Part shown: positions 52,908 through 60,997 of the stretch, piece after piece | Numbering within the stretch: the stretch's first letter is position 1 | How the letters are laid out: every line of letters begins with the position of its first letter | From: FEB-10 sp963710645 | Lineage (GTDB): Bacteria; Acidobacteriota; Thermoanaerobaculia; Thermoanaerobaculales; Sulfomarinibacteraceae | Direction of reading: 5' to 3' | Assembly (NCBI GenBank): GCA_963710645.1 | Contig: CAVQBD010000009.1 | Coordinates: forward strand, 682,001-746,000 | Length of the DNA: 64,000 nucleotides | The notes under the pieces: model-generated | What the model was told of the DNA's origin: nothing | What the model saw: only the letters and a program-made list of their open reading frames with translations | Databases searched by the model: none | Made by a program: the position numbers and the translations under genes

Positions 52908-53690
52908 ATGGAGATCTTGGATAGATTCCCGATATGGGCCGTGTTTGTGGTGATGGTGGTTGTCGTTCTCGCGGCTGGCGAGATCGGCTTTCGCATCGGT
53001 ATCTGGCTGCAAGACCGAAGTTCCAATCATAAAGAGACCCGCATGACCGGTCCGGTGGTCGGCGGAATGTTGGGCCTGATGGCTTTCCTCATGGCCTTTT
53101 CCATCGGAATCGCGATCGGTCAACACGGTGATCGCAAGGCCATGGTCGTCACCGAAGCCAACGCCATAGGCACAGCCTGGCTCCGGGCTGGATTTCTCGA
53201 CGAGGAGGATTCCAAATCCCTGCGCGAACTCTTGCGTGGGTACGTCGAAGTGCGTGTCGAAGCCGCGTCAGATGTGAAGAAGTTCCCGGCGGCTCTGGCG
53301 CGTTCCGAAGAGATCCACGGCGAATTATGGGCCATCACTGAGGGCATTGTCAGGCGGGGTCATGACACCCCCATCATGGCGACCGTTGTTGCATCGATCA
53401 ATGAGGTGATCGATGTGCATTCATTACGCTTGGAGGCAGCCACCATGCGCCTGCCAAGAATTCTGGGTATCGTGCTCATCGCGGCGACGATCCTGAGCTT
53501 TTTACTGGTGGGCGTTGCCAGCAGTGCCGACCGGAAGCGGGACGGTGCCGCCGTGGTGCTCTTTGCGCTGGCCTTTGTCGCGGTCCTGATGCTCATGGTC
53601 GATCTCGACCGACCTCAGGAAGGACTCCTCACCGTCAGCCAGACAGCGATGTCGGATGTGCTGCGACAGATGACTTCGTTCGGTCAGTGA
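52908..53690 (+). CDS. DUF4239-like membrane protein
   Basis: The 260-residue protein has two N-terminal helices (about residues 8-30 and 48-68), a cytoplasmic helical middle and two C-terminal helices (about 185-210 and 215-235). LGLMAFLMAFSIGIAIGQHGDRKAMVVTEANAIGTAWLRAGFL resembles the DUF4239 / bestrophin-like family. Function is unknown. The frame is open far upstream, but that part overlaps the previous gene and its terminator; I chose ATG 52908. Confidence 0.75.
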   Translation: MEILDRFPIWAVFVVMVVVVLAAGEIGFRIGIWLQDRSSNHKETRMTGPVVGGMLGLMAFLMAFSIGIAIGQHGDRKAMVVTEANAIGTAWLRAGFLDEEDSKSLRELLRGYVEVRVEAASDVKKFPAALARSEEIHGELWAITEGIVRRGHDTPIMATVVASINEVIDVHSLRLEAATMRLPRILGIVLIAATILSFLLVGVASSADRKRDGAAVVLFALAFVAVLMLMVDLDRPQEGLLTVSQTAMSDVLRQMTSFGQ

Positions 53691-53699
53691 GTACGCGGC

Positions 53700-53785
53700 G
53701 GCGGCTGGCACCCAAACCACCAGCGCCGATCTTAGGCACCCCCGGTGACAACATCACACCTTATGGGTGCCGCTGAAACAACCCC
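53700..53785. repeat. REP pair
   Basis: CTGGCACCCA (53705), TTAGGCACCC (53732) and the inverted TATGGGTGCCGC (53761) form a REP-like pair between convergent genes. Confidence 0.6.
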
Positions 53786-53815
53786 ACCATAGAGGCCACG
53801 TACACACTGCGCGAC

Positions 53816-54457
53816 TCACCGCAGCTCCCTCACAGTGGCATCAGGCCCTCGGTCGGATTCACCATGGCACCGACGACCGGAGCCGGCCACGCTGCCCAGC
53901 AGGAGAAGGAAGCCGGCGAAGTAAAAGGACATGGCGGAGATCTCGAGCAACTCCTCGGTCCATTGGAGGTGGCTGAGGCTCACATATGGAATCGTGAAAT
54001 AACCTCCGTCCCCGAGATCGGTCAGGATGTAGATTCCGTGGATGACATAGCCGGTGACCAGAGTGCGCCGAACGTGCTGCGCCACCTGCTCGACCCGGCC
54101 GATGACCGCGAGCGCCACACCGGTGAGCACCCACTGCAGGAGCTTGACGTGATCGTCATCCCCTATCACGTGTTCCGAGCGTTCGTGGAAGGCATACATC
54201 TCGTCGATGGCCAGGAAGGCGAACACCGCGCAGAGGAAAAGCCACATCAGGGCCCTGGGACGCTCATCAAGGCGCAGGCCCGCAATCAGTAGACAGACGA
54301 GGCTGGTCATCCAGAGCAGAGCGCTCGTGAAGTTGTCGAGCGGCGACCCTTCGACGTTTGGGCGCTTCCCGCTGAGATACTGCAGAAAGATGGCGCATGC
54401 CACGAAACAAAACAGATACCCGACTAAAAGCCACCTCTGTCGGTGCTCACCGACCAC
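53816..54457 (-). CDS. Membrane protein of unknown function
   Basis: The 213-residue protein has six membrane helices. Charged turns (IDEMYAFHERSEHVIGDDDH, about residues 82-102) sit between helices 3 and 4. An acidic/His cluster there could bind a metal. I recognise no family. It is 48 bases downstream of the truncated kinase on the same strand. Confidence 0.65.
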   Translation of the reverse strand: MVGEHRQRWLLVGYLFCFVACAIFLQYLSGKRPNVEGSPLDNFTSALLWMTSLVCLLIAGLRLDERPRALMWLFLCAVFAFLAIDEMYAFHERSEHVIGDDDHVKLLQWVLTGVALAVIGRVEQVAQHVRRTLVTGYVIHGIYILTDLGDGGYFTIPYVSLSHLQWTEELLEISAMSFYFAGFLLLLGSVAGSGRRCHGESDRGPDATVRELR

Positions 54458-54505
54458 CGCGGATTTCCTGTGTCGAAGTCATCTCGTGGAATATACCATC
54501 GGCCG

Positions 54506-54943
54506 CTACTCCTCGGCCGGCTCTCCGAGCCCCAACAACTCCACCACCTGATCCCGCATCATCCGCCCGGTGGCCGGTACGCGAAACGAGCCTCCATCCG
54601 GCCCAACCGGCACCTTCATCAAGCGCTCGGCCAGTGTCTCGCCCTCGGCCAGCTCCATGACCAGAAAGCGCTGACCTTCGTGCTCCTCAAGACCGTGGAG
54701 GGTGGCTATGTTCTGGTGACTGAGGGAGGCGAGCATTCGGGCCTCGCGCTCGAAGCGGGCGATCCGGTCGGGATCCTGCGCCACCGCCTCGAGAAGCACC
54801 TTGATGGCCACTTCGCGATCAAGCTCGGTATCCCTCGCCCGATACACCTCACCCATGCCCCCCACACCGAGGGCTCCGAGGATCTCATAGCGCCCGAGAC
54901 GGTCACCGGCTGAAAGAGTCACACCTGATTCCAGTGGGGTCAT
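54506..54943 (-). pseudogene. Ser/Thr kinase with most of the domain deleted
   Basis: Residues 1-108 are a clean kinase N-lobe: RYEILGALGVGGMGEVYRA (P-loop), AIKVL (ATP lysine), and LVMELAEGETLAERL (hinge). The sequence then jumps to GPDGGSFRVPATGRMMRDQVVELLG and stops at 145 residues. The catalytic HRD and DFG motifs and the C-lobe are missing. It is either a deletion product or a small N-lobe-only protein. The intact kinase at 56697-59435 is a different paralogue. Confidence 0.75.
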
Positions 54944-55188
54944 GATAGCGCAGGTGGAAACTCGGCTACCGGGCTCAGACCCTCAGAATCCTCGCGCGAC
55001 GCCCCAACACGCCACACCGCGGTGTGGTGCAACGGCGCCACCGGAGGCGAGGTGTCCCGGCGGAGTCAAAAACCCAGGCCGCACCCTACTCTCTGGCACA
55101 CCCCACAGCCTTCGATGCTCCTTCTCATGACATCACAAAGTGAAATAGGCACCCATCCATCGATATCGAATGTGTGAGGCTCTGACAG

Positions 55189-55644
55189 TCAAACCCGGGT
55201 ACGGGCCAACTCCGGAAAAAGTCTGTCGCGCAGCGCGGACCCGGCGGACACCATGGCAACCGCCAGGCCGGTGTAGGTGATCGCGAGGGCGCTGGCCGGA
55301 AGGGGTTGGTCGACGAAGAACGCGATACCCATGATCACGGCAGGGAGCACCGAGGCGATGGCGGTGAGCCAAGCCCAGCGCCGATTTCGGCATGCCAGAC
55401 CGATCACCGCTCCGCTGAGCGCAATCAGCGCTGGAAGATGAAAAAGCGTCGAGCGGCGAATGGATGCGCCGACGGTGTCGATTCTCTCGTCAAGGGTCAG
55501 ACCATTTTGGGCCGCAGCGACGTCGTCGGTTCGCATACGCCGGACCTCCGCGCCGTCAAAATAATTGACCGCCAAGGTGACAACCAGCGCCACGACAGAG
55601 GCGAGTAAAAGGTCAGGCACAATAATCCGGAGCCAGTTCTTCAT
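55189..55644 (-). CDS. Small membrane protein of unknown function
   Basis: The 151-residue protein has four membrane helices (about residues 8-28, 68-88, 92-112, 118-138) and a short charged loop (DGAEVRRMRTDDVAAAQNGLTLDERID) between helices 1 and 2. No family is recognised. The gap 54944-55188 contains a CCACACCGCGGTGTGG palindrome (about 55011) and a REP-like GGCACCCATC (55149); 55645-55879 shows nothing. Confidence 0.6.
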   Translation of the reverse strand: MKNWLRIIVPDLLLASVVALVVTLAVNYFDGAEVRRMRTDDVAAAQNGLTLDERIDTVGASIRRSTLFHLPALIALSGAVIGLACRNRRWAWLTAIASVLPAVIMGIAFFVDQPLPASALAITYTGLAVAMVSAGSALRDRLFPELARTRV

Positions 55645-55879
55645 TCGACAGTCCTCAACCGCCCTTTCCCCATACCCTGTGATTGTCCATGGACGCCGGG
55701 TGAGTTACGGATCGGGATGGCGTGAGCTGATGACACGCCCATCGAACGCACCATCTTGGCGGGGCATAGAGCAGATTGAATTACGACTGCGCTCACTCGA
55801 TGTGTTTCCCGCGAGGAGTGTCGTCGTCGCCACCAGATCGGCGTGGCAGGCCCCTATTCAGGCTCCCGATTGCGGGCAG

Positions 55880-56548
55880 CTACGGGACGGTGTTGCTCCA
55901 GGCTGAGGTTGATCCGGATTCGAAGCCGTCAAAGAAGAGCGGAGCGTCCTGGAAGCAATACAGTGAATATTCGCCGGAACACGGCTGGTCGCTCCACGTA
56001 TCCCAACTTCCTTCGGTCCAAAAGAGGTTCGTATCCGTCGGGTCCCCGACCCTGCCATCGCCGGATCCATTCTGGAGCCAGTTGCCGCAATGAAGTGGTG
56101 AAATAACGCACGCGTCGTTGTTGATCCAGGTTCCCGTCCAGGCGGTGGCGAATCCAATGTTCGTGTTTGTCGGAGCGGGGTCACCCGTTTCCGTCTGATT
56201 GATCGCGTTGATCAGACAGTCCACATCCGAGCACGCACACACATCCGCCAGATGGATCGCAACCGGAGAACCGTCATAGAGTCGGTACCCGTTGGGATTG
56301 TCATACACCCGTTCCCACGCCGCCACGGGGCCGGCCTCGGTTGACAACCAGGCCGCGTAGGTCCCGGGCAAGTTCCCTGCTGCCGCCTGGTTGCAGATGG
56401 CATCGGCGCCCTCCAGTCCACCGAGGTTCCCGTCGTGCAAGGTCGAGGTGACGAATACATATGAGGGATCTTGCGCGTGCGCCGCCGGAACGCCGATCAC
56501 CAGGAGACACACCACAAGGAGGGCCGGCCAGAATCGAGAATGCAACAC
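55880..56548 (-). CDS. Secreted DUF1554-like protein with FESGD C-terminus
   Basis: The 222-residue protein has a signal peptide (LVVCLLVIGVPAAHA) and a DUF1554-type domain (YVFVTSTLHDGNLGGLEGADAICNQAA, YAAWLST, VCACSDVDCLINAI, CGNWLQNGSGDGRVGDP, WSDQPCSGEYSLYCF). This C-type-lectin-like fold is held by disulphides; eight cysteines are visible. It ends FFDGFESGSTSAWSNTVP, as in the two large proteins at 32.5-40 kb. GGGAGG five bases before GTG 56548 decides the start. Confidence 0.8.
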   Translation of the reverse strand: MLHSRFWPALLVVCLLVIGVPAAHAQDPSYVFVTSTLHDGNLGGLEGADAICNQAAAGNLPGTYAAWLSTEAGPVAAWERVYDNPNGYRLYDGSPVAIHLADVCACSDVDCLINAINQTETGDPAPTNTNIGFATAWTGTWINNDACVISPLHCGNWLQNGSGDGRVGDPTDTNLFWTEGSWDTWSDQPCSGEYSLYCFQDAPLFFDGFESGSTSAWSNTVP

Positions 56549-56696
56549 ATCATCCTCCCCTGCGCATCTTGGTTCCAAGTTGAAAGACTGCACTCTCAAT
56601 ATAGGTCCGGTCTTGGGGCTTCGCAACAGGTCATCCCTCTGATTTCACTGACATTCGATTCCGCCGTTCCTGGAACCTCGACAGACCCGGATCACC

Positions 56697-59435
56697 TCAC
56701 CGCCCGGCGACCGCTGCTGCGGTGCCATCGCGCTCGGGATCGACGATGAGGGGGCGCCGCTCCGCGACCATCCGCTTGAACCGCGGGTTTCCCCGCAGTG
56801 GCGCGAAATTGGGGTCGATGCTCAGCCAGCTGGGCGTGCCGTCATATGGGATGTCGAGGAGGGGCGCGAGCAGGTCGAGAGCCTCTTCGTGGCGGCCGAG
56901 CACGATGCAGGCTCGGACATACTGGATTTGGACCCACGGCCCCCACACCGCGTCCTCGGAAACGGGCAACAGTTGAACAGCACGCTCGGACTCACGAAAC
57001 GACTTATCGGGCCGGTCGAGGTACGCAAAGACCAGGCCGAGAGCGGCGCGAAGCAGCGCGTCATCCGGCGTGCCCTCGAGTTGTTGCTCACACCCCTCGC
57101 GTGCCCGTTCGGCGTACTCACGAACACGATCTTGCTCGCCGCGAATCCAGTATGTCCCCGAGAGCGCCAATGCCCAATCAACAACGTTGTCGGAGAAGGC
57201 CGCAGGGGTGAGCCGGAGAAGAACCTCTTGTTGTTCGTCATCCAGAACCCAGTACAGATCACCCGACACCGCAAAATGGGCCACCAGGTCGGGAAGAGCG
57301 ACGGTCCCCTCCGCGTCCCGCAGGACCTTCCGCGCAGCCGACAGATCTCCTTGGACCAGGTGCCACACCACCTCGTTTTCGATCCGCGAAATGTTGGCCG
57401 GAGCGAGGAGGCGCAGCCGCTCCACATACTCCCACGCCTCGTCGTATCGGCGGAGTCTTCGCAGCGTGAATGCCATCGAAGAGTTGGCGCTGATGGAGCG
57501 AGGGTCGAGATCAGCGGCTCGCCGGCCATGGGCAACAGAGTTCTCCCAGCGACCCAGGCGACGTTCCGTCACAGCGGCACGGACCAGGAGCGGGACGTGA
57601 TTGGGGGCCTTTTCGAGTCCCTTGAGGTACTCCGCCAGCGCTCGTTGAGAGTCCTTCTGCACGTAGGTGTAGTAGGACCCCATGGCCATCAGGCTCTCGG
57701 GGCGCTCGGGTCCCAGTGCCCGTGCCCGCTCCGCCGAGTAGCGGGCTCTTTCGGCCATGGCAGGATCCGGCTTGATCCAGGCGTAAACATAAGAGTAGAT
57801 GGCGGCGAGGCTGGCCCAGGCCGCTCCGAAATCGGGATCCAGAGCCACCGCATATTCGTATTGCTCCGCGGCGAGTTCACGGCTTCGCCCCAAGCCCCGT
57901 TCACGCCTGATCTCGCGACCGCGGAGGAAGGCACGGTAGGCTTCGAGGTTCTCGGTCGGCCGCTCGGAGAAAGCGTGTCTGTCCGACTCGGCCAAGGAGA
58001 GGTCGAGCGCTCGGGCAACTTGTGTCGCCACGTCCGACTGGACCTCGAAGACATCCACCAACACGGCGTCATAACTCCCCTGCCAGGCTATGGCAGGCGC
58101 AGCCTCACCCGTGACCTCGATCAGCTCCGGGGTGAGCCGGATACGGCCCTCGCCCTCGTTTGACCGGTCCCAGCGCACCCGGGCTGTCAGGATGAAACGG
58201 ACCCCCAGTTCTTCCGCGATCTGCTCCGGCGGTTTGGTGGTCTCCCGGTACTGGTCCGCGCTCCCCCTGGCGATGACCTGCACCGTCCGGAGGGCTGCCA
58301 ACTTTGTTCGGACCTCGTCGGTCATTCCCGCCGCGAAGTACTCATCTTCCGGCGGACCGAGGTTCTGGAAGGGCAGGACGGCGATGCGCTTCGGCGCGGT
58401 CGGGAAAGCTGCAGCCACCGAGTCGAGCCCATCAGGCGCCCGGTTCCTCTGCCACAGAACGAGGACCGCTGCCGTCAGCAACACCACCGCCGCGACAACC
58501 GCCACAGGCCACCACTTGCGCCGGGCACGGGAACCGGTCGCCTGACCAGTGATCACCTCGGTCGCGGACTCGGGCGAGTCGATTTCATCCTTCAGGTCCC
58601 GGAGTTCGTTGCGCACGTCGAGGGCGGCCCGAAAACGCCGTTCCGGCTCCTTCTCCAGACAGCGGCGGATGATCCGGCCCACGGGCGGCGGTAGCTCGGG
58701 CCGCAGTTCCAGCGCCGACGGGGCCGGGTCCCTCAGAATCGACGACATCAATCCGGCGATCGTTTCGCCCTTGAAGGGACGCTCTCCGGTCGCCATCTCG
58801 TGGAGGATGACGCCGAACGAGAAGATGTCGGACCGGGAATCCGGCGTACGACCCTCGATCTGCTCGGGCGACATGTATGGAGCCGTGCCGACGATCAGCC
58901 CCTGGGCAGTCAGGGCCGTGGCGGTCCTCTCCGCCGTGATGTTCGCAGCCTCCGACTCACGCAGTTTGGCGAGTCCGAAGTCGAGGAGCTTGAGCCGACC
59001 GTCATCGGAGACCATGATGTTGGCTGGCTTCAGGTCGCGATGGACGATCCCCTTGGCGTGAGCGGCACTGAGGGCATCGGCCAGGCTCAACGCGATCTCG
59101 ACCAGGTCGTCGATCTTCAGCCCTCCGCGGCGAATGAGGGACCCCAGGTCCTTGCCCTGCACGAACTCCATGGTGAAGAAATGGACCCCCTCGGCGTCTT
59201 CCACACTGTGAATCGTCACCACGCCGGGATGGTTGAGCGCCGCCACCGCTTCGGCTTCGTGCCGGAATCGTCTGAGCCGTTCGGGGATCGTGGCCACCTC
59301 GGGCGGTAGGACCTTGAGCGCCACCCGCCGCTTCAGCTTGGTGTCTTCAGCAAGGTAAACAACCCCCATCCCGCCCTCGCCGATCTTTTCGACGATGCGG
59401 TAATGGGAGAGCATCCTGCCGGGCTCTACGGGCAT
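56697..59435 (-). CDS. Ser/Thr protein kinase with TolB-like and TPR domains
   Basis: The 912-residue protein has a complete kinase domain (residues 10-275: GEGGMGVVY, ALKVL, HRDLKPANIM, DFGLAKL, APYMSPEQIEG), one membrane helix (about 308-330), an extracytoplasmic TolB/adenylate-cyclase-associated domain (about 350-480, KRIAVLPFQNLGPPEDEYFAAGMTDEV) and a TPR array (about 500-890). It should phosphorylate targets in response to an external ligand. It is the last of four minus-strand genes. Confidence 0.93.
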   Translation of the reverse strand: MPVEPGRMLSHYRIVEKIGEGGMGVVYLAEDTKLKRRVALKVLPPEVATIPERLRRFRHEAEAVAALNHPGVVTIHSVEDAEGVHFFTMEFVQGKDLGSLIRRGGLKIDDLVEIALSLADALSAAHAKGIVHRDLKPANIMVSDDGRLKLLDFGLAKLRESEAANITAERTATALTAQGLIVGTAPYMSPEQIEGRTPDSRSDIFSFGVILHEMATGERPFKGETIAGLMSSILRDPAPSALELRPELPPPVGRIIRRCLEKEPERRFRAALDVRNELRDLKDEIDSPESATEVITGQATGSRARRKWWPVAVVAAVVLLTAAVLVLWQRNRAPDGLDSVAAAFPTAPKRIAVLPFQNLGPPEDEYFAAGMTDEVRTKLAALRTVQVIARGSADQYRETTKPPEQIAEELGVRFILTARVRWDRSNEGEGRIRLTPELIEVTGEAAPAIAWQGSYDAVLVDVFEVQSDVATQVARALDLSLAESDRHAFSERPTENLEAYRAFLRGREIRRERGLGRSRELAAEQYEYAVALDPDFGAAWASLAAIYSYVYAWIKPDPAMAERARYSAERARALGPERPESLMAMGSYYTYVQKDSQRALAEYLKGLEKAPNHVPLLVRAAVTERRLGRWENSVAHGRRAADLDPRSISANSSMAFTLRRLRRYDEAWEYVERLRLLAPANISRIENEVVWHLVQGDLSAARKVLRDAEGTVALPDLVAHFAVSGDLYWVLDDEQQEVLLRLTPAAFSDNVVDWALALSGTYWIRGEQDRVREYAERAREGCEQQLEGTPDDALLRAALGLVFAYLDRPDKSFRESERAVQLLPVSEDAVWGPWVQIQYVRACIVLGRHEEALDLLAPLLDIPYDGTPSWLSIDPNFAPLRGNPRFKRMVAERRPLIVDPERDGTAAAVAGR

Positions 59436-59558
59436 CTTGGTTCTCAGGCTCCTGCAGCAAGTCTAGCCTGGATTCTTCAATGGGGTGACGTGAACACCTG
59501 TGTCAACGGCTGCTCGTTGATGGTCACCACTCGCTCCCGAATTAGGGTATCAATGAAA

Positions 59559-59583
59559 GGTGCCACGTTCCGCATTGTTGCAT
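59559..59583. repeat. Solo REP unit (inverted)
   Basis: GGTGCCACGTTCCGCATTGT and five more bases are the reverse complement, with about four differences, of the REP unit at 25464-25488 and 28812-28836. It sits between the kinase and DUF362 genes. Confidence 0.65.
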
Positions 59584-59641
59584 CGTCTTGACCGAAGAAA
59601 CACCCAAGGGAGACTGAGATAATGGCTGTGAAGGAGCAGTC

Positions 59642-60667
59642 ATGAGCCACAAACCTCACGACGATCCGTACACCGAGCTTGAGAGTTCACCGCCTGGGAA
59701 AAACCGACTTATCACCCGCCGGCGGGTCTTGATCGGTGGAGGCTCCGTGGTCGCTGTGGGAGCGCTTTCCGGTGGTGGATTCCTCGCCTACGATCGATAC
59801 CGCCGATTCGGACGCGATGCCGAGTCTTTCATCCGCGACCACAGGATCGTGCTGCCGGCCTCGGTTCCCCCGATGGTGATCGCTCACGGCACCGATCCTG
59901 CGCTCAACGTGCGGGCGGCCATTGACCGGATGGGCGGCATGGGACGATTTGTCGGCCCGGACGACGTGGTGGTGGTCAAGCCCAACATCGGCTGGGACCG
60001 CGCCCCGGAGCAGGCCGCCAACACCCACCCCGAGGTGGTGGCCGAGGTGGCGCGGCTCTGTCTCGAATCGAAGCCGCAACGGGTGATCGTGTGCGACTGT
60101 CCCGTCGCCGAATCCCGACGGGCCTTCGAGCGAAGCGGCATCATGCAAGCGGCCCTCGAGGTCGGGGCAGAGGTCGTGTTGCCGGAGGAGAGCACCTACC
60201 ACACTGTGGCGATCTCACCCCGGCTCGGAACCTGGGATGTGCTCGAGCCGTTCGTGGTGGCCACCAAAATCATCAACGTGCCGGTGGCCAAACACCACAG
60301 CCTCACCAACACCACGGCTGGAATGAAGAACTGGATCGGCATCACCGGCAAGCTGCGGATCATGTTTCACGATGAGCTCGATCGCTCCATCGCCGAGCTG
60401 GCGGCGCTGATGCGGCCCACCTTGACCGTGGTGGATGCGTCACGGGTGTTGATGGAGACCGGACCCCAGGGGGGCAATGTGAGCGCCGTCAAGAACGTGG
60501 GTGCCGTGGCTGTGGGCGTCGATCCGGTGGCGCTGGACGCATGGGCCTACTCGCTGTGGGGGGTGGGGCCAAACGACCTTCCATGGCTCTTCGACTTGGC
60601 CGAGGGCATGGGTCTCGGTCGCGCCGCGCTCTACGTCGATGCACCGGTGGAGATCGTCACCGGATAG
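59642..60667 (+). CDS. Tat-exported DUF362 family protein
   Basis: The 341-residue protein has a twin-arginine-type signal (TRRRVLIGGGSVVAVGALSGGGF, about residues 25-48) and a DUF362 domain: VVVKPNIGWDRAPEQAANTHPEVV, FVVATKIINVPVAKHHSLTNTTAGMKNWIGIT and DASRVLMETGPQGGN. DUF362 proteins are often associated with Fe-S proteins and may bind a cofactor, but no cysteine cluster is present here. GAGCAGTC precedes the ATG. Confidence 0.85.
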   Translation: MSHKPHDDPYTELESSPPGKNRLITRRRVLIGGGSVVAVGALSGGGFLAYDRYRRFGRDAESFIRDHRIVLPASVPPMVIAHGTDPALNVRAAIDRMGGMGRFVGPDDVVVVKPNIGWDRAPEQAANTHPEVVAEVARLCLESKPQRVIVCDCPVAESRRAFERSGIMQAALEVGAEVVLPEESTYHTVAISPRLGTWDVLEPFVVATKIINVPVAKHHSLTNTTAGMKNWIGITGKLRIMFHDELDRSIAELAALMRPTLTVVDASRVLMETGPQGGNVSAVKNVGAVAVGVDPVALDAWAYSLWGVGPNDLPWLFDLAEGMGLGRAALYVDAPVEIVTG

Positions 60668-60698
60668 ATCTGACCCACCTCGGCCGATCCCCGGCGAA

Positions 60699-60762
60699 GG
60701 TGCCACGATTCGCGCTGCAACATCAGGTCCCGCATCATTCGCGAAGCGGCGCGTGGCACCCA
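60699..60762. repeat. Inverted REP pair
   Basis: GGTGCCACGATTCGCG (60699-60714) and, 38 bases on, GCGCGTGGCACCC (60750-60762) face each other, so the pair could fold into a long hairpin. The left half continues CTGCAACAT as in other units. Confidence 0.7.
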
Positions 60763-60997
60763 CATAAATCGAAATATCTTCCGCGAAAAGACCCAAATCT
60801 CAAATCAGCAATCAGTTACCCGTAAAATTTGCCGGTGGATTGCGCTGTACTTGACATCAGTCAGTCCTAGAACCATATTGACTGGGAACCCGAAAACACA
60901 TGGTGAGGTCGAGCGATTCGTGAAGAGAAGTGCGCGGCATCCGCGTGAAGCTCGTAACTGGGTCAAATTTCTGGCGACCGGAGAAAGTGAGGACAGA

